Positions 13,175 to 25,860 of a stretch of 64,000 nucleotides of DNA are shown here, one piece after another (within the stretch, counting starts at the first letter, position 1; the number at the start of each line of letters is the position of its first letter). The position numbers and the translations under genes are program-made. The stretch spans positions 53,175 through 117,174 of the forward strand of contig DF240469.1 of NCBI GenBank assembly GCA_000507305.1, written 5' to 3'. Below the pieces are notes generated by a model. The model was not told the DNA's origin and did no database searches. It worked only from the letters and a program-made list of their open reading frames with translations. This stretch comes from Breviolum minutum Mf 1.05b.01 (taxonomy: Eukaryota; Sar; Dinophyceae; Suessiales; Symbiodiniaceae).

Positions 13175-13981
13175 TCAAGATATCATTTCCGGTATCACAT
13201 TCTCCAGATGTTTCTGTGGATCCTCGTGTTCTTGTGGTTAGACAATCACTGGGCATTTTGAATCGAAGATGGGAGCATCATCTCCAAAAGTTGGCTGTTT
13301 CAGCCAGGTGGAAACAACCAGCGGTGACAGGTCCGGAAGCAGGGAAATGAGGATCCCCTGACTTTCGAAGATGGGATTGGAAACGTCAGAAATTTTCTGG
13401 TCGACTCTCTTAGCCTCGGATAGCAGATAGTAAAGATAGTTCCAAAAAACAACGATCATGGTCATGGTCTGGTTTGCCACAGCTCTTACGTACTATAAAC
13501 TTACTGATAGGAAAGAAAGATACTGTATCTTCACATCTCCATCGCGCAGCGCCACCTTTTTCCTCGAGCATCCTTCCATTGTCACTTATGTCCACCACCT
13601 GAAGGTATCCGAGTGCCAGAAATGTTTGACCAGAGAATGATGTCAACCACCATAAGCACCTGTTCATTGATCTCCGAAGCGATGAGAATTGATGAATCTC
13701 TGAGAATAGGTAGGAAAAGACATCTTTTTTATGCAATTGTTTTAGGAGAGAGAAAACAGGAGTGGTACCCAAAAACAATCTTGCATTGCATGCGATTGTA
13801 GTGTGGTGAGCTGATGTTGCTGTCTCAGTGGAGATGATTCCACGTCTAATGTATCCAAAACACAGCACCACTATTCCATCAGCATGTCTACTCTTACCTC
13901 CACAAAGCTCCAAGCTGACCTGTAGCTGTACCCCTCGCAGCATAGGCGCTGTTTTTGGATGCTTCAATTGCTTCTTCTTGG
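13175..13981 (-). CDS. Multi-exon gene, unknown product
   Basis: Five minus exons: 13981-13920 (QEEAIEASKNSAYAARGTAT), 13699-13660 (DSSILIASEINEQ), 13598-13494 (VVDISDNGRMLEEKGGAARW), 13414-13285 (SQGILISLLPDLSPLVVSTW) and 13230-13175 (EHEDPQKHLENVIPEMIS-stop). Exons 2-3 join in phase 0 through a 61-nt GT-AG intron, exons 3-4 in phase 0 if the GTACGT donor is used, and exons 4-5 in phase 1 if the donor is GA (TTTTG^GAGATG). The first exon ends in phase 1 and does not meet the second, so an exon is probably missing. A plus-strand frame at 13480-13604 is also open with good borders; I prefer minus because five consecutive exons support it. The product is not recognised. Confidence 0.45.
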
Positions 13982-16900
13982 CTGTCTTCTACTGGGACTT
14001 ATCGTGGCAGCCTTGATATTTTTTGAAAAATCTGTGTCATAATTCAAATCCCTGGCAGTGAGCTCGGGCCAAAAGTGAGACTAGATGTAAGGTACCTTAT
14101 TTGAAAGCACCTTAAGAGACGTCTCATACTTGTAGAAGATGGTGGTTATCACCAGTTGATCCCATGTATCAACGATACATTGCCCAAATCCTTGATCTAT
14201 TCATGTTGTTTGATGACATATCATCATCTTTGCCCCCTCAACAAAAAAAAATCGGATCCAACAGAAAAAATCATCATGCTCATGGAGGAGTTTTGGGTTG
14301 AAGCAAGGTAAACCTCCAGCTGTTGAGCTGAAAAGTTTCAGGTTGGTTCCTTTTATTTGCAACATCTTTACCTTGGTCCTGATGGCTGGTGGGGCTGTAA
14401 GGCAGGGGAGCTGGAGCTGTTGAGCTGGCAACAGTTGTTGTCACTGAAACGGTTACCTGGTGCAGGTATGCTGCTCCGCAGTCAGCTGATCATAGCATTG
14501 AGATCCTCTCCCAGGTGAATGAGTGGACTTGTTTTGTGGGCAAGGAATCTGTTTGATCTTTTTGAACAAAATATCCCATCAACCAAATCGAGGCGGATAA
14601 AGAACATGTTCACGCAGAAATGGATCTCAGAAATCGTGCCTATTGCAATTTCGTTTGGCCACGGCCAAGGGCACGTGCCAAAAAGAAATTGGAGCTATGT
14701 ACTTTTTGGGGGGAAAGTTATGGAGACTCCAATGAGACTGAGAGTGACCAAAGAATCCAAAACCTGAGCGTAGCAGCCCAAGGGGGTCTCCAGGATGCCA
14801 TCAAAGTTGCTGTTGAAAGCATCTCCAAAGTCTTGAACGTAGTCTCCCAGAAGGTGCCATGACAATGGGAGGTCGACAACCGAGCAACTCGTTTTCCTTG
14901 GGATGTTTTGGATGAGAAGAGGAGCGGATGATCTGAAAAGTAGAGAAACCATCAGAAGTTTCATGGATGATATAGGTGGATAGTGTACATGTTACACTTC
15001 GCACTGCTGCTTGCACTTGATGAAGATCTCATGCCTGGTGAAGCGGCTGCAGGTAAAATGCTCCTTAATAAAGCCATTATGATTTGGCATGTTTATCTCG
15101 AAACTGTGGAACCTGCCGCAAGTCTAAGTGACAGTATGGGTACTAAGGGTGCTACAAGGATGGCAGCAAATCTTGCAGGTGCGTGATGTGGTACTTTGGA
15201 CACAAGCGGAGGCCACTTTCATGGCCCGTGTCCCCGGGGTTTTTCGTGAAGGTGTTGCATTGGAAATCGGGGGGGTTGATGAAACTCAGCCGAGTCAATC
15301 ACTTGAACCATCTTGAACCTTCCGAGTTTGGAAGTTAAAGATCCAAAATACCAGCAGAAAAAGACACAGACTGACAGGTCCCAAAATATTTGAATCCAGA
15401 TTCTGTCAGCCGCCACCAGCGATGGTGGCGGGTGCTCCGCTCACTGCTTGAGGCCTTTGCACTTTTACAGCTCATCAGCTGGGGAATCTCAGGGACTGTC
15501 AGGTGAAAAACGGGCAGCCAAAAATAGTGGCAAAAAGGTGACGTTTTCCCATGGATTTTTGATCACGCAAAATGGAGTTCAAGTGATGCTTTTTCCTTGT
15601 GCAATTGTGAGTTGAATCTTCAGGCTACGGCTAGGTGTTTGTCCAAATAGAAGTTGGTGGATGCATGTTCTGCTTCACTGGTGGCACCACCGTCAATGGT
15701 CCATGTTTGTCCTCTTTCTTAGCTTGTTGTTTTTCTGCGGAAGTACTAGAGGTGTAGTTGTTGAAAGGATTGTGTCTTGGGGCTTGTAACTACTGGAAGC
15801 CTATAGGTGAAATCCACATGGTCACAGGGTCATTGCTGATTCTTTTTGGGCAGACACGCCTCCACTACAGACATGAAGGACACATCTTGCACATCATCTT
15901 ACAAGGGGACCCATCCAGGAAGCCAATATCACAAGACATTCTGACGCACGATGTTCTGAAGCTGAGTGCAGGCAGAATATACAATCAAATGACTGGTTGT
16001 TGTTTTTGACACCCACTTTTGGCAGCTCCAGACTATTGCCATAATTGAGCATCCAAAATGACATGTTTTTGTGTGTGTGTGTGTGTTCGTGACCCTGAGC
16101 TGGTCAACTTAACCTGTGGAAACGGCTCAAAACCAAGGAGTGCTAACGCCCTACTGCAGTGCGGGTTCCCTGAGGGACTTGATCAAGGTATTTTTTTGGG
16201 ATGTACTGTCATACTGTATCCCGATTATCGCACCCCGCATTTGGTCATTTCTTGTATCCAACTCGGCATCACTTCCGTTTTTCTCAAGTTGACAGGTCTT
16301 CTGCCAGTGATTTGGTTTATCGGAAACTTGCTGTTGGTCGGAGACCTTAGAGGGGCCCATGAGGGAGGAGTTAACCCAGTGGTTAACCCGTCTCCAGGTG
16401 TTGCAAAAATACAGCAGTGCACCTTGTATGATGTTTGGTGAATTTGTGTGTTCCGGCTTAAATTGGTGAATTTTGTGCTAATACCCGTGCTAGCAAAACC
16501 TTTGATGTGTGGCCTGTGGTTTGGTGTTTTTATTGAATGTTTAATTTCTATGGTTGGCCAGCAGAAGTTCCTCCTTCGTACATTTCCCTGATTGAATTCC
16601 AATCTGAATTGCATTGTGTGAAGCGAAGCTTATAGAGACAGATGTAGCCTGCTTTCTGTCCGCCCAGTCCTTACCTTATGCTTGCGAGGCTAGAAGGGTA
16701 TGGAAATGGAAGGGTGAGCTATGTGCTATGTTGGCAGCTAGGTCCAGACACCTATTAAAATGTGTGTCATTCAATTTTTAAATATGTCCTGTCCACCCTC
16801 CTACCCTCAGCTTTGAATTTGAGATCATCAAAGGATAATTCCTTTGACACAATATGGTGAAGCACTATTGAAGCGGCGTCGAACCGATTGCTGAACGGTT

Positions 16901-17120
16901 CGTTGGATCCGGCCATTTTTAGAAATCTTGCTACATAGACTTTGTCATTATAATGACCCCTGGAGATTTGGAGATTCAATTGTGGCCATGGTGTTCCTCG
17001 GTCGATCATTCATCTCACAGTGAAACTTAGGCATTGAGTGCCAATTGTGTTTGTAGATGTTTGTAGTATTCGCTTGGTTGAGAAGATTGCAGATCTTGAG
17101 TAGCTTCAGTGTTCTGAAAG
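13982..17120. other. No supported gene
   Basis: Several open frames of 60-129 codons occur on both strands (for example near 14201-14964 and 16058-16614). None has borders, composition or motifs that I can defend. A (GT)n run lies at about 16071-16086. I see no repeats of note. Confidence 0.5.
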
Positions 17121-18000
17121 GGTTTCGGTGGATGAATGATTTTGCAATGCCTGATATTTCGTGGCATCATGTGTCACAAGACTGGAAGCAAGAGATGTGC
17201 AAGTGGAGCAAAGTAACTGTCCCAATAGAGATTGCACTAAACAAAACGTTCAAAAAAGATCAGAATGAAGTTCAGGCTTCTCCAACAGAAAAGGTCCTTG
17301 CTATCGCACACTGCTTTTCAGCCATTCCGATGGCCGATCATGCGGAATGATAGCCCCACGTGGGTCGATGTGAAGGTTTTTGGGGAGGTTGAGGTTGCCC
17401 GCAAACGGCACCAGGCGAATCGCGAGTACTTAGAGAAGCACTGCAGGCGCCAGGGTTGCGCTTGATGACGTTTGTGACAAGGTTTTTGATGGTAGCACAG
17501 TGAGGCATGGCAGTTGCCAACCCATCTTCTGTAATTAATTGTTGGGAACATACCTATATAGAGGGATTTTTGTTTCGTAAACAGGAGATGTTTGCTCAGT
17601 TTTTCATCCACATTGACTACATCTCAGCAAGGCTTATTGAAGTCCGCGTCTATCGCCACAATCTTCCATGTCATGATTGTTCATTGCCTTCTTAGCTCCA
17701 TCGCCCAGGCCATATATCGATAAGGCTCTCAGCTTCAAGGTGCTTGCGATGGGTGGGGATGTGGAAAGGGGGTGGCGGGCTGTTGAATCAAGTGGTAATT
17801 TTTGGGGCGGGTAGTTACACTGCTGTTACCATGTCATATACCATTTCCATCCGTTTCATCGGGGAGTGGCTTCCGTCAGTTTTTCGGGTTTCCTGTCCCA
17901 GGCTGACCTTCTGGCAAAAGTGCCCAAATACACTGATGTGGTCAAGGAGTCGCATGGAACCTCAACTGGAACCAACAACTTGACAACCGTTTCCTCCTGA
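17121..18000 (+). CDS. Multi-exon gene candidate, unknown product
   Basis: Plus-strand exons are 17121-17293 (FRWMNDFAMPDISWHHVSQD...), 17322-17446 (SPTWVDVKVFGEVEVARKRH), 17585-17631 (EMFAQFFIHIDYISA) and 17902-18000 (ADLLAKVPKYTDVVKESHGT..., ending TGA). The first two join in phase 0 across only 28 nt (GT...TTTTCAG). The second and third would end in AG^GC donors. Phases between exons 2-3 and 3-4 do not close, so there are missing exons. The charged helix near residue 30 of exon 2 looks like a coiled or linker segment. No domain was recognised. Confidence 0.4.
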
Positions 18001-21000
18001 AACGCAACATCGCAGGGATTCTGTTGTTGGTTTTGCTACTCTTGATGTTATCATAACAGATGCTTAGTATTGATGTTGCTGGTGTTGATGTTCTTGGTGT
18101 TGTTCCCCCTCGTTTCTGCGAGCATTAATTTCTCTCTTACCCAGGGTGTCGCCAAAGAACAGTCCAAGGATGGTGGAAATGGATGAAAAGGGATTGAATG
18201 GAGAAATATGTGCACGTCAAGATAAATGATGCAAACATGCATGAAGAGATATTCAGTTTTCATCGCACTCCCAATAAGCTAAAGAAACAACTCTGAATTT
18301 TGAAATTACTTTTCTATAGCTAATATGAATGGTCCAAGGTGATGTGTAGAAAATACTGTAGCAACTGGGCAAAATGATGTTTTGTGTCCAAAGGTGAAGG
18401 TAGAGCTTCAGAGAAATGCAGATGTGGGGAGACGGCCAGCGTCTCAGGGCAGGCCATGTTTGCACGTTGTTGTGGAAAGGATTCGTTCCCTTAAAGGTCG
18501 CAGTGTATGGGAGATTTCTCAATGTTTTGAAGTCTTGAGTTCATTTTTTATTGGTGACTATTTGTTTGGAATGAAGTGACCCAGTGCTTGAGAGTTATTT
18601 GAATTCCACCTTCTTTTTTATTTGCATTTTGTGGAGTTGTATGTAAATGGACCTGTTGTGTGCAGTGGGGGGTGAGCCTCTCAATCAACCAGATTCCTTC
18701 CGCAGAATGTAAGTCAACATTCAAAATGGCGATACACCTCAGTCCCAAAGGCAAGGTGACATATGTTCAGTGCCTATGGATCACAAAATAGTCTGAAAAT
18801 ATGCTTTACATGTCTTCAATAGGGTGTTCAACAGAATATTTGTATATCACAAACTATCAATATGTATACAGTACACCTAGCACATGTGTATATCCAGTTT
18901 CCCCAACAGGTGCGTGATTTTTGAAATCATCATTTTACCAAGGAGCTGATGGGTGCTGAAATTCTCAGCGGCTTGAAGCAGGGAAAAAAACAAGGTTTCA
19001 CCCTGAACAGGGATAGGTAATGAGAATGGCAGTGGTGGTTTCAATGTTTTTTATAGACCTGGTGTTGATTCAAGATTGATGAGTTGAAACCACCGAGTCA
19101 AGGAGATTGGTTGCATTGGCCAGGAGGTTTGATGTGTTGGATTCGGCTTTTGGCTTACGGTTTGTTATGTCAAATTGCGGATAAGGACCATGTAATCAAA
19201 AGATCAACAGATGTTTTATCATGTGTCATAGACTGCTTGGCCCCACCATGGGTTCTTCTGCTGTAAGCGTTAAGATGCGGCATAAGGTTTGATTTCGCTG
19301 GTTCGGCTATGGTATGTTATTAGCTTGCAAGTCACCAATTGCTGTGGCCCGTGTAAACATCGAAAAAAACAGGACTGTTTGAGTTTCTATGGCTAGAAAC
19401 TAGTCATGTTCAGTGCCAATGAAGGATTCATGGATCTCTAGCATGATGTGCAAAGTGCACATTTGATTGGAAATCACTCACTTTGATGGACCCAAACAGA
19501 ACTTCCTGGCTGACTCGGTCACGCGCGTACAGTGCCTGCGAACCAGACAAAAGTTCGAAACAGCCAGCTGGATGATGCTGGATTTTGATGTGGCATGGGA
19601 TACGATGGGATTCTTCCTCAAAAGGGCAGACCGGATGGAGCACAAAATCCCATCGTCCCATTGGACTCCAATTTTGTACATGTTTGATGGTTGACTCAGG
19701 AATCAGTCACACAGAGGCGCAATTCTCGATAATTCTCGTAGTCGTAGAAGATACTCCAGGATCAGTTGATTTGTAAGGTGCCCCCATGTTAAACTCCAAT
19801 TGTGTGATAGATTTCGCAATGTCAGGCAGAGTCAGATTTTCCTGTTGTTCAGATCGGATGACCCAATAGAACTCTTCGTCATGATTCAAAACCTACTACA
19901 ACACCATGATCATCATCACACCATGACCTCATGGCATGCCATGGCTGTAAATTTCTCCAAGATGCTGTGAGGCTATGGGAGAAGGCTATGTTGTTTGAAC
20001 ATGTGATAGCAGTTGATCTAGTGATTCAGGTGGATCTTCAGGTCACGAGTAAACTGCCAATGATATGACGCCTATCAAAAAGAAGCGAAGTGTTCTTATT
20101 GTTCAGGGTTTTTGTTGCCAAACCACCGACCCACGGTTAGCTTATTGAAGGGAATGTGCAATGTACAGCCATCTTATTTTTCTCAGTTCAGGCTTTCCAT
20201 GGCTTACCCCATTCTCTTGTTTGCTGCAGGATAGGACCATCCCTTGCACCAAAATCGCTGCGCTGATGTTTTTGGCTCCAAAGAATTCGAAGTCCAAAAG
20301 TCTCAGCGGAAAGTCTTTGCCAAACTCTCGGATATCGATGTAGACAAAATATCTCATAGTGTGCCACCAGGATCTAGAAACACTGTGAGAAAGATGGTTG
20401 AGATCTCTTTTGATAAAGCGATTCTAGAACTTGTAACAAACCCTATGAAACAGGGACGCCAGTGCCTCGCGATCGAGATTATTCAGATTATTCCAGTGTT
20501 TTGTTCGCTGCGGGAAACGCCACACTGCAGTCATGGGGTCTGCCTTGTGTGGGCCCGAAAGCGTCACAGAACACATATTTCATCAGCGACTGGGAGGTTG
20601 AGATTGCCCTTTCCAACTATGTTGTGTGAACATTAACTTGCGTAACACTTTCATTTTGAATCATTTTGAGTTGAGCTTTTGACTGCGACCGAGTTTATAC
20701 GTCTTTAAATTGGCTCGTCGATCTGCGATCAAGTTTGCTCTTAGCTATGTCAGTGAGTGAGAAGCCATCCCAACATATATATATATATATACATTGTTTT
20801 TTTTTTGCATTCATCCTCATTCACCCCTACAAGTGCGCAGGCGTACAGTTGTTTGAGGTAGCAGATCATGATGACAAGGTTCTGTAAGATTCTGGCAACA
20901 GCCGGTGAGTAAAGACATAATGTTCTGCTGGAATATGGGTTGCAACTACCAGTTTGGAACGCTAGCAACGGGTCCATTGGAATTGGGATAATTAAGCTTC

Positions 21001-24000
21001 CCAAATCTTCTGAAACCAAAGACTTCTTGGGGTTGTGTGAATACCCTTCCCTGACAGACCAATGACTCATGATGTGATTGGAAAAGACCAATTTTTCCCA
21101 ATTGCTGTGGATTGCTGGACCTGGATCGATACGTACAAATGATTACAAATGCATTCAGATTGGTTCAGCATACTTCATATATACTTATCAGAATTTATTT
21201 CACCACTTACCACGCAAACCTCCCACCCTTACCGTCACGAGATTGCCGGTCGCTGACCAAGGAGCCAGTGCGGTTTTCGAGCTGAGCACTTGAGTGGGTT
21301 CGCCCCAGCCAAGCCACGAAAGCGACGTGGAGTGCGGTTCCGCATGTTGAAGATGTTAGAATACCGTGACACTTAGTGATCTTAGTGTATTTTCTACAAA
21401 ACATCATGCCTTGAAAACATCTCTAGTGGCCACGAAGCGCTAGCGCTGGGCTTCGAGGTTCCTTCATCGCCATCGCCGACACGAATGAGACTGAGGACCA
21501 CCGTCCATGAAAAAACAGCTGGTCTTGGTTGAAGCCTGGGTGGTTTTCTTCAGGAGGGAGAGATGACTGATCCATACTGATCCTCGTTGAGGGTGTCTTT
21601 AGGTTGAGGGTTTTGATGGAACCTGGAGGCATTAAGCAGCTTCAGAAAACCTGTGATGTGATAGACTTGCGAACTAGGCCAATGTGAGAAAGCCATGATA
21701 AAAGGGAGGAGCCAAACAGGAAACAATGATAAAAGGTTCTCCCTCTACTACGATGATGACAATGATCATCATGATCATCATGATGATGGTGCTGCTGATG
21801 ATGATGATGATGATGATGATGATAATAAAAATTGAGAAGTGGTTCAACAGCACAATCAGGAAATGCGTAATTAGGATCGTCGTTCTTCATTATGCACTTG
21901 TTGTGCAAATCTTTCTGGCCAGTAATTACGGCCTGCACAGTTTGCCAGTTTCCCGCGTTGCAACAAAAACAAAGATTGAAGGACTAGCATGGTCCCTCTT
22001 TCTTAACGGTTGAAATGTTTGACACCTTTAGTTAGAACCATTCAAAGCATAGGCGTGTTTCTTTTTCAGGTGCGACATTTCAGGTCTCGCCCTGGGACAG
22101 GAGCTGGTCTTGGAAATTCTGAACACCTCAGCCGATAATTCGAAAGGTGCAAGGCGCTGTTTTATGAGGGAAAGAATGGGAAGCAGTTCACAAGTGGAAA
22201 GCTGATTGTCAGCTAATTACACTGATAGGATCGTGGAGTGGACCAGGGTCCATCGTAGTGGGACTTACATGTGTTTGTAAACATGGTTTCTTGCGCTGCT
22301 TGATTCTGTGCTTGCTGCGCTTTTTGGCCGCACGCGCTGTGTACTTTTGCATGTTTGGCATGTCAGCTTCAGGCCCCAAGGTTGGTGGTTTTGGGTTATG
22401 ACCACTTAGGGCCTGTGTCTTGCCACTGCTTTTGTGCGTGCCCCACCCTCTGCCACCCTATTGGCACGCTTTTGGGGGGAAGATGTTCTTCGCCCCATGT
22501 GCAGCTGGCACATGTCTGTGCCTGGTTCAGGCATATGTTATGCCTGCTGGTTGGTTAGGTTAACCAACTAGTTTGCTTGCTGCTTTGCTTTACCCATCGC
22601 ATCATGAAAAGGAGCGCCTGCTGCTGCTGGGATGGTGTAGTTTACTTCTCACCCTTTTTCTCTTATGCTTGTTTCTTTCACTTGTTAGTCCCTGATAGGT
22701 TGAATCCGGGATTCCTTAATATGGGATTATAAAAATGGACTATGTGACTATATGATCTATATGGGTGTTTCCAAAAATAGGGGTACCCCAAAATAGATGG
22801 ATTATAATTTGAAAACCCTATTAAAATGGGATGATTTTGGGGGTACAGTACCACTATTTTCGGAAACATCCATATCCATACATATCCATACTTAACATCC
22901 AAAAAACGGGATAAAAACGGCACCATGGCTGGTTCCCCACATGAAGTTTCACCATCCAAGCTGCTAGGCCCAGTGGCCTTAAGGAGGCACAACAACTTCA
23001 GGTCGAGGGGCGTCGATGGGGTGAGTTGGGAAACATCTGGGGAGCTTAGTAAAGCTCCAGAATCCTCACAAATAATGGGCAGTAGTATGTTTAGAATTGT
23101 TTATATGTAGTTGTTATAGGTGGTGTTATCCCTTTAACAGAATTAATCATGAACCCCACATTTATATCTACTTTGGTGTTCCAAAAATCCAAGTGATTAA
23201 TGCAACTTGTTTCTGTCTTGAGAGTAGGATTCAAGTCCTCATGTTCAAATCCCTTCTCACGCTATGGGACTCTTGACCAGGTGGTGTCACTCAAAACACC
23301 AGCTGGACTTGAATCTTGGACTCAACTTTAATGCTGCTTGGGAGGACCAGAGGTGGCGCAGGGGCATTTAGCTCAATAGAATCCACCTCTATTTGTTGTG
23401 ATGGGGTATGAGATGTTGCAATTTAGTAGAGTGTGTGCAGTTTTTGGGGGGGGTTGCGATCCTCAGTTTCACTCTCTCTCTCTCTCTCTCTGTTTGTGTC
23501 TCATGTTGCCGAGGAGCCTCTGGGGTTCAGGCAGAGATCACCGGAATTGATTGGAGGGACCAGACAAGGGTGGGAAGGCAACCTAAGGAGATGAATGAAA
23601 CGGATTGAAAAGGTTTTTGTTTATACAAACTCAAAACAGCATGGAGTGCTCCATTGATTGTTTAGGAGGTTGAATCGCAGCTTTTGCAATTATGCTTATT
23701 CAATATGTGAATCTCACCGCAATGCTGTTGCTTTTGCACAACAACATTGAGGTCCTGATCTTTTTTGTGGTCTATTAGATGCACCGTGCCATTGGAAAAA
23801 AATACTGTAACATAGCCTTTGGAAGAATTCAACCCCTGCGGATTAGTGAAGCGATGGCTTTTTGCATCTTTTTGCCAAACATCATACTAGCCGTATCTAG
23901 CCGTCATTAGAAGAAAGAATTTGGAACAGGTCATATCTAAATCAAAATGTCCATTGAAATTTTGTGGAAAAATGAAGAGCTAGGGAGCTTGAAGATTAGA

Positions 24001-24025
24001 GGATTTTCCTACATTTTCCTCAAAG
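18001..24025. other. No confident gene; scattered repeats
   Basis: Open frames at 19428-19776 and 20142-20636 look partly coding but are open on both strands (minus FVYIDIREFGKDFPLRLLDF against plus FEVQKSQRKVFAKLSDIDVD in the same block), so I do not call a gene. Repeats seen are (TA)n near 20778-20792, GAT/ATC runs at about 21750-21826, (CT)n at 23470-23492, and the palindromic element listed separately at 22761. Confidence 0.4.
22761..22874. mobile_element. Palindromic MITE-like element, copy 1
   Basis: An element of about 114 bp starts GGGTGTTTCCAAAAATAG and ends with the near-complement CTATTTTCGGAAACATCC. The terminal inverted repeats are about 25-30 bp with a centre containing ATTATAATTTGAAAACCCTA. 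It has no coding capacity, so it would be non-autonomous (MITE or fold-back type). Three more copies occur in this window. The copy is flanked by CTATAT and CCATAT sequences, but I cannot prove a target-site duplication. Confidence 0.75.
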
Positions 24026-24138
24026 CTCTTCCCCGAATCACCTCAGAAACTCATAGGTTTTGCTCCTTGCTAAACGCTGTTGTTGAAAGGTACCGTGATG
24101 AAGTCCGATCTACTTGGCCAGACGACTATCGCTTCCAG
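24026..24138 (+). CDS. Candidate exon, unknown protein
   Basis: A plus exon between TTTTCCTCAAAG and CAG^GTGGGA reads NAVVERYRDEVRSTWPDDYR in its second half. Both borders are canonical and the frame is clean. It has no clear exon neighbours within 1 kb, so the gene around it is not reconstructed. From 24139 to 25860 I see no other supported exon. Confidence 0.3.
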
Positions 24139-25860
24139 GTGGGAAAATATGGAAAATGTCAAGCTGAAAGGTTGGGGAAAACCTACAAATTGCTCCTTTG
24201 ATTTGCCATTGTTCCTGGGTTTGAGATTTTTGATATCATGAAACATATGAAACTTCATGATTTGATATGATTTGATCAGATTTGGTTTTATACTCTAATT
24301 ATCTCAGCTTGATCATTTCGAGGGGAGCTTCTTTGGGGCCGCCCCTGTACAGTTCCCCAACAAAGAGTCAGACTGAGACCTCTTAACTTTTCGTTGTGGT
24401 AGCACTGGAGTTTGCAAACTCGTGCGCTATGAGTGGGCATTCTTAAGTGTTTTGAGTTTGGGAAACCAACCCAATTGGGATCGCTTTTCTGTCAGATGTT
24501 TGTGTCAGATTCACAATTCAAATACTTTCTCGAGGTGTATCTAGATGATTACTGTAGATCTAGATATTCGATGATATGTTCATTCAGATAACAAAAAATT
24601 CCCCAAGATGTGGATCAAAGCTAGCATGGGCCATGGTTTGTATTTGTTTTGCGTGCTTAACTTCAAGTAAGGCTAGGAATTCAACATATCCCGAAACAGA
24701 TAACCTGTATGCCCTGATGGCATGGTTGCTGCACCAGGCCTCAAAGCGTTCCTGGCAGGTGCGTTTTGCTGGGCATCCCAAGGTCCTGGCTTTACGGATT
24801 CGAACCGGTGATTTGGGGTTGTAAATCATAGGGAATCAATAGACTTAAGATATCTTAAGATATGCTTGAAAAGGAAAGGCTTAAGTTAGACTTTGATGTC
24901 ACCTTATATATATAATTGTCTTTTTGAAGTCATGAAGTCTGAGTGTGTGGAATGAGTCTTCAACAAAGCCCAAAAGGATGACGCTAAGAGGCTCACTTCA
25001 ATGCTGTTTGGTGTTGCATTGACTAGCTTTCGGGCAGTTTTCTTGGGGGTCAGTTTGGCCATAGGAGCTGGGGACATCAGATAAGTCTGGTGGATGTGGA
25101 ATAGACCTTCCTGCGCGTGGTCATAAAAACTGATTTTTTGGTATGATTTGCTTTGATATCAGTTGTTCAGCTTGATTCAAAAGGTTCCCTTTTCGTATCA
25201 CACCCTCGAAAAAGCTCCTCTTTTTTGGCCAGGAGTCTAGTAAAACTTTGCAATATGTTGTTTTTTAATATGGAAAAAAAGTCTGGAAAGTTTCATTCAG
25301 TAAGATTTCTTATGATCTCATTTCCTTGAAACAGACTTTTCATGTTACTGTTAGGAGGGCAACTTCAGAAATCCACGTGAAAAAAACATCAATTCGGCTC
25401 AGGCAAACGGACCCGAGGCGCGATGCTGAAGTATTTAGATAGCACTTAGTGCTCATGGAAAGGACGTGTAGATGTGGGAAGACACAGGGAAAGCAAACAA
25501 TTTGATCCAATTTTGCAGAATATGCTCATTTAGAGCTTGCTCCAGAAAAGTAAAAGTTGTTATGTTATGACTATTGGAAAAGTCTTCCATGATTGTCTGA
25601 CATTTCAAAGTATACATGTTGTTCAAACGGTATTCAAATAGTAGTAATATGTATAGTAATTGATAGTACCTAAATGTATCCAATAGTCTATGATAGTGTG
25701 CTACATTACCGAGAATACATTGGTGCAAATTCCACGTTCCTGGACACCCGCCCCCTGCATTGTATGGCACCCTTGACATCACCGGACATCACTACTCGTA
25801 GACCACCACCACTACCACCACGTCCTTTTCCACCACCAGTAGTAGTGTCGAGGATCCGAG

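Noticed and set aside
13480-13604. Plus-strand exon (TDRKERYCIFTSPSRS) with good borders
   Set aside because: The minus-strand reading of the same block belongs to a consistent five-exon set, so the plus frame is taken as a shadow, though not with certainty.
24770-24830. tRNA-like B-box (GGTTCGAATCC, minus strand)
   Set aside because: No A-box, no acceptor stem and no anticodon arm could be found at the right distance. Similar B-box words at 7248, 23248 and 27571 also lack the rest of a tRNA.
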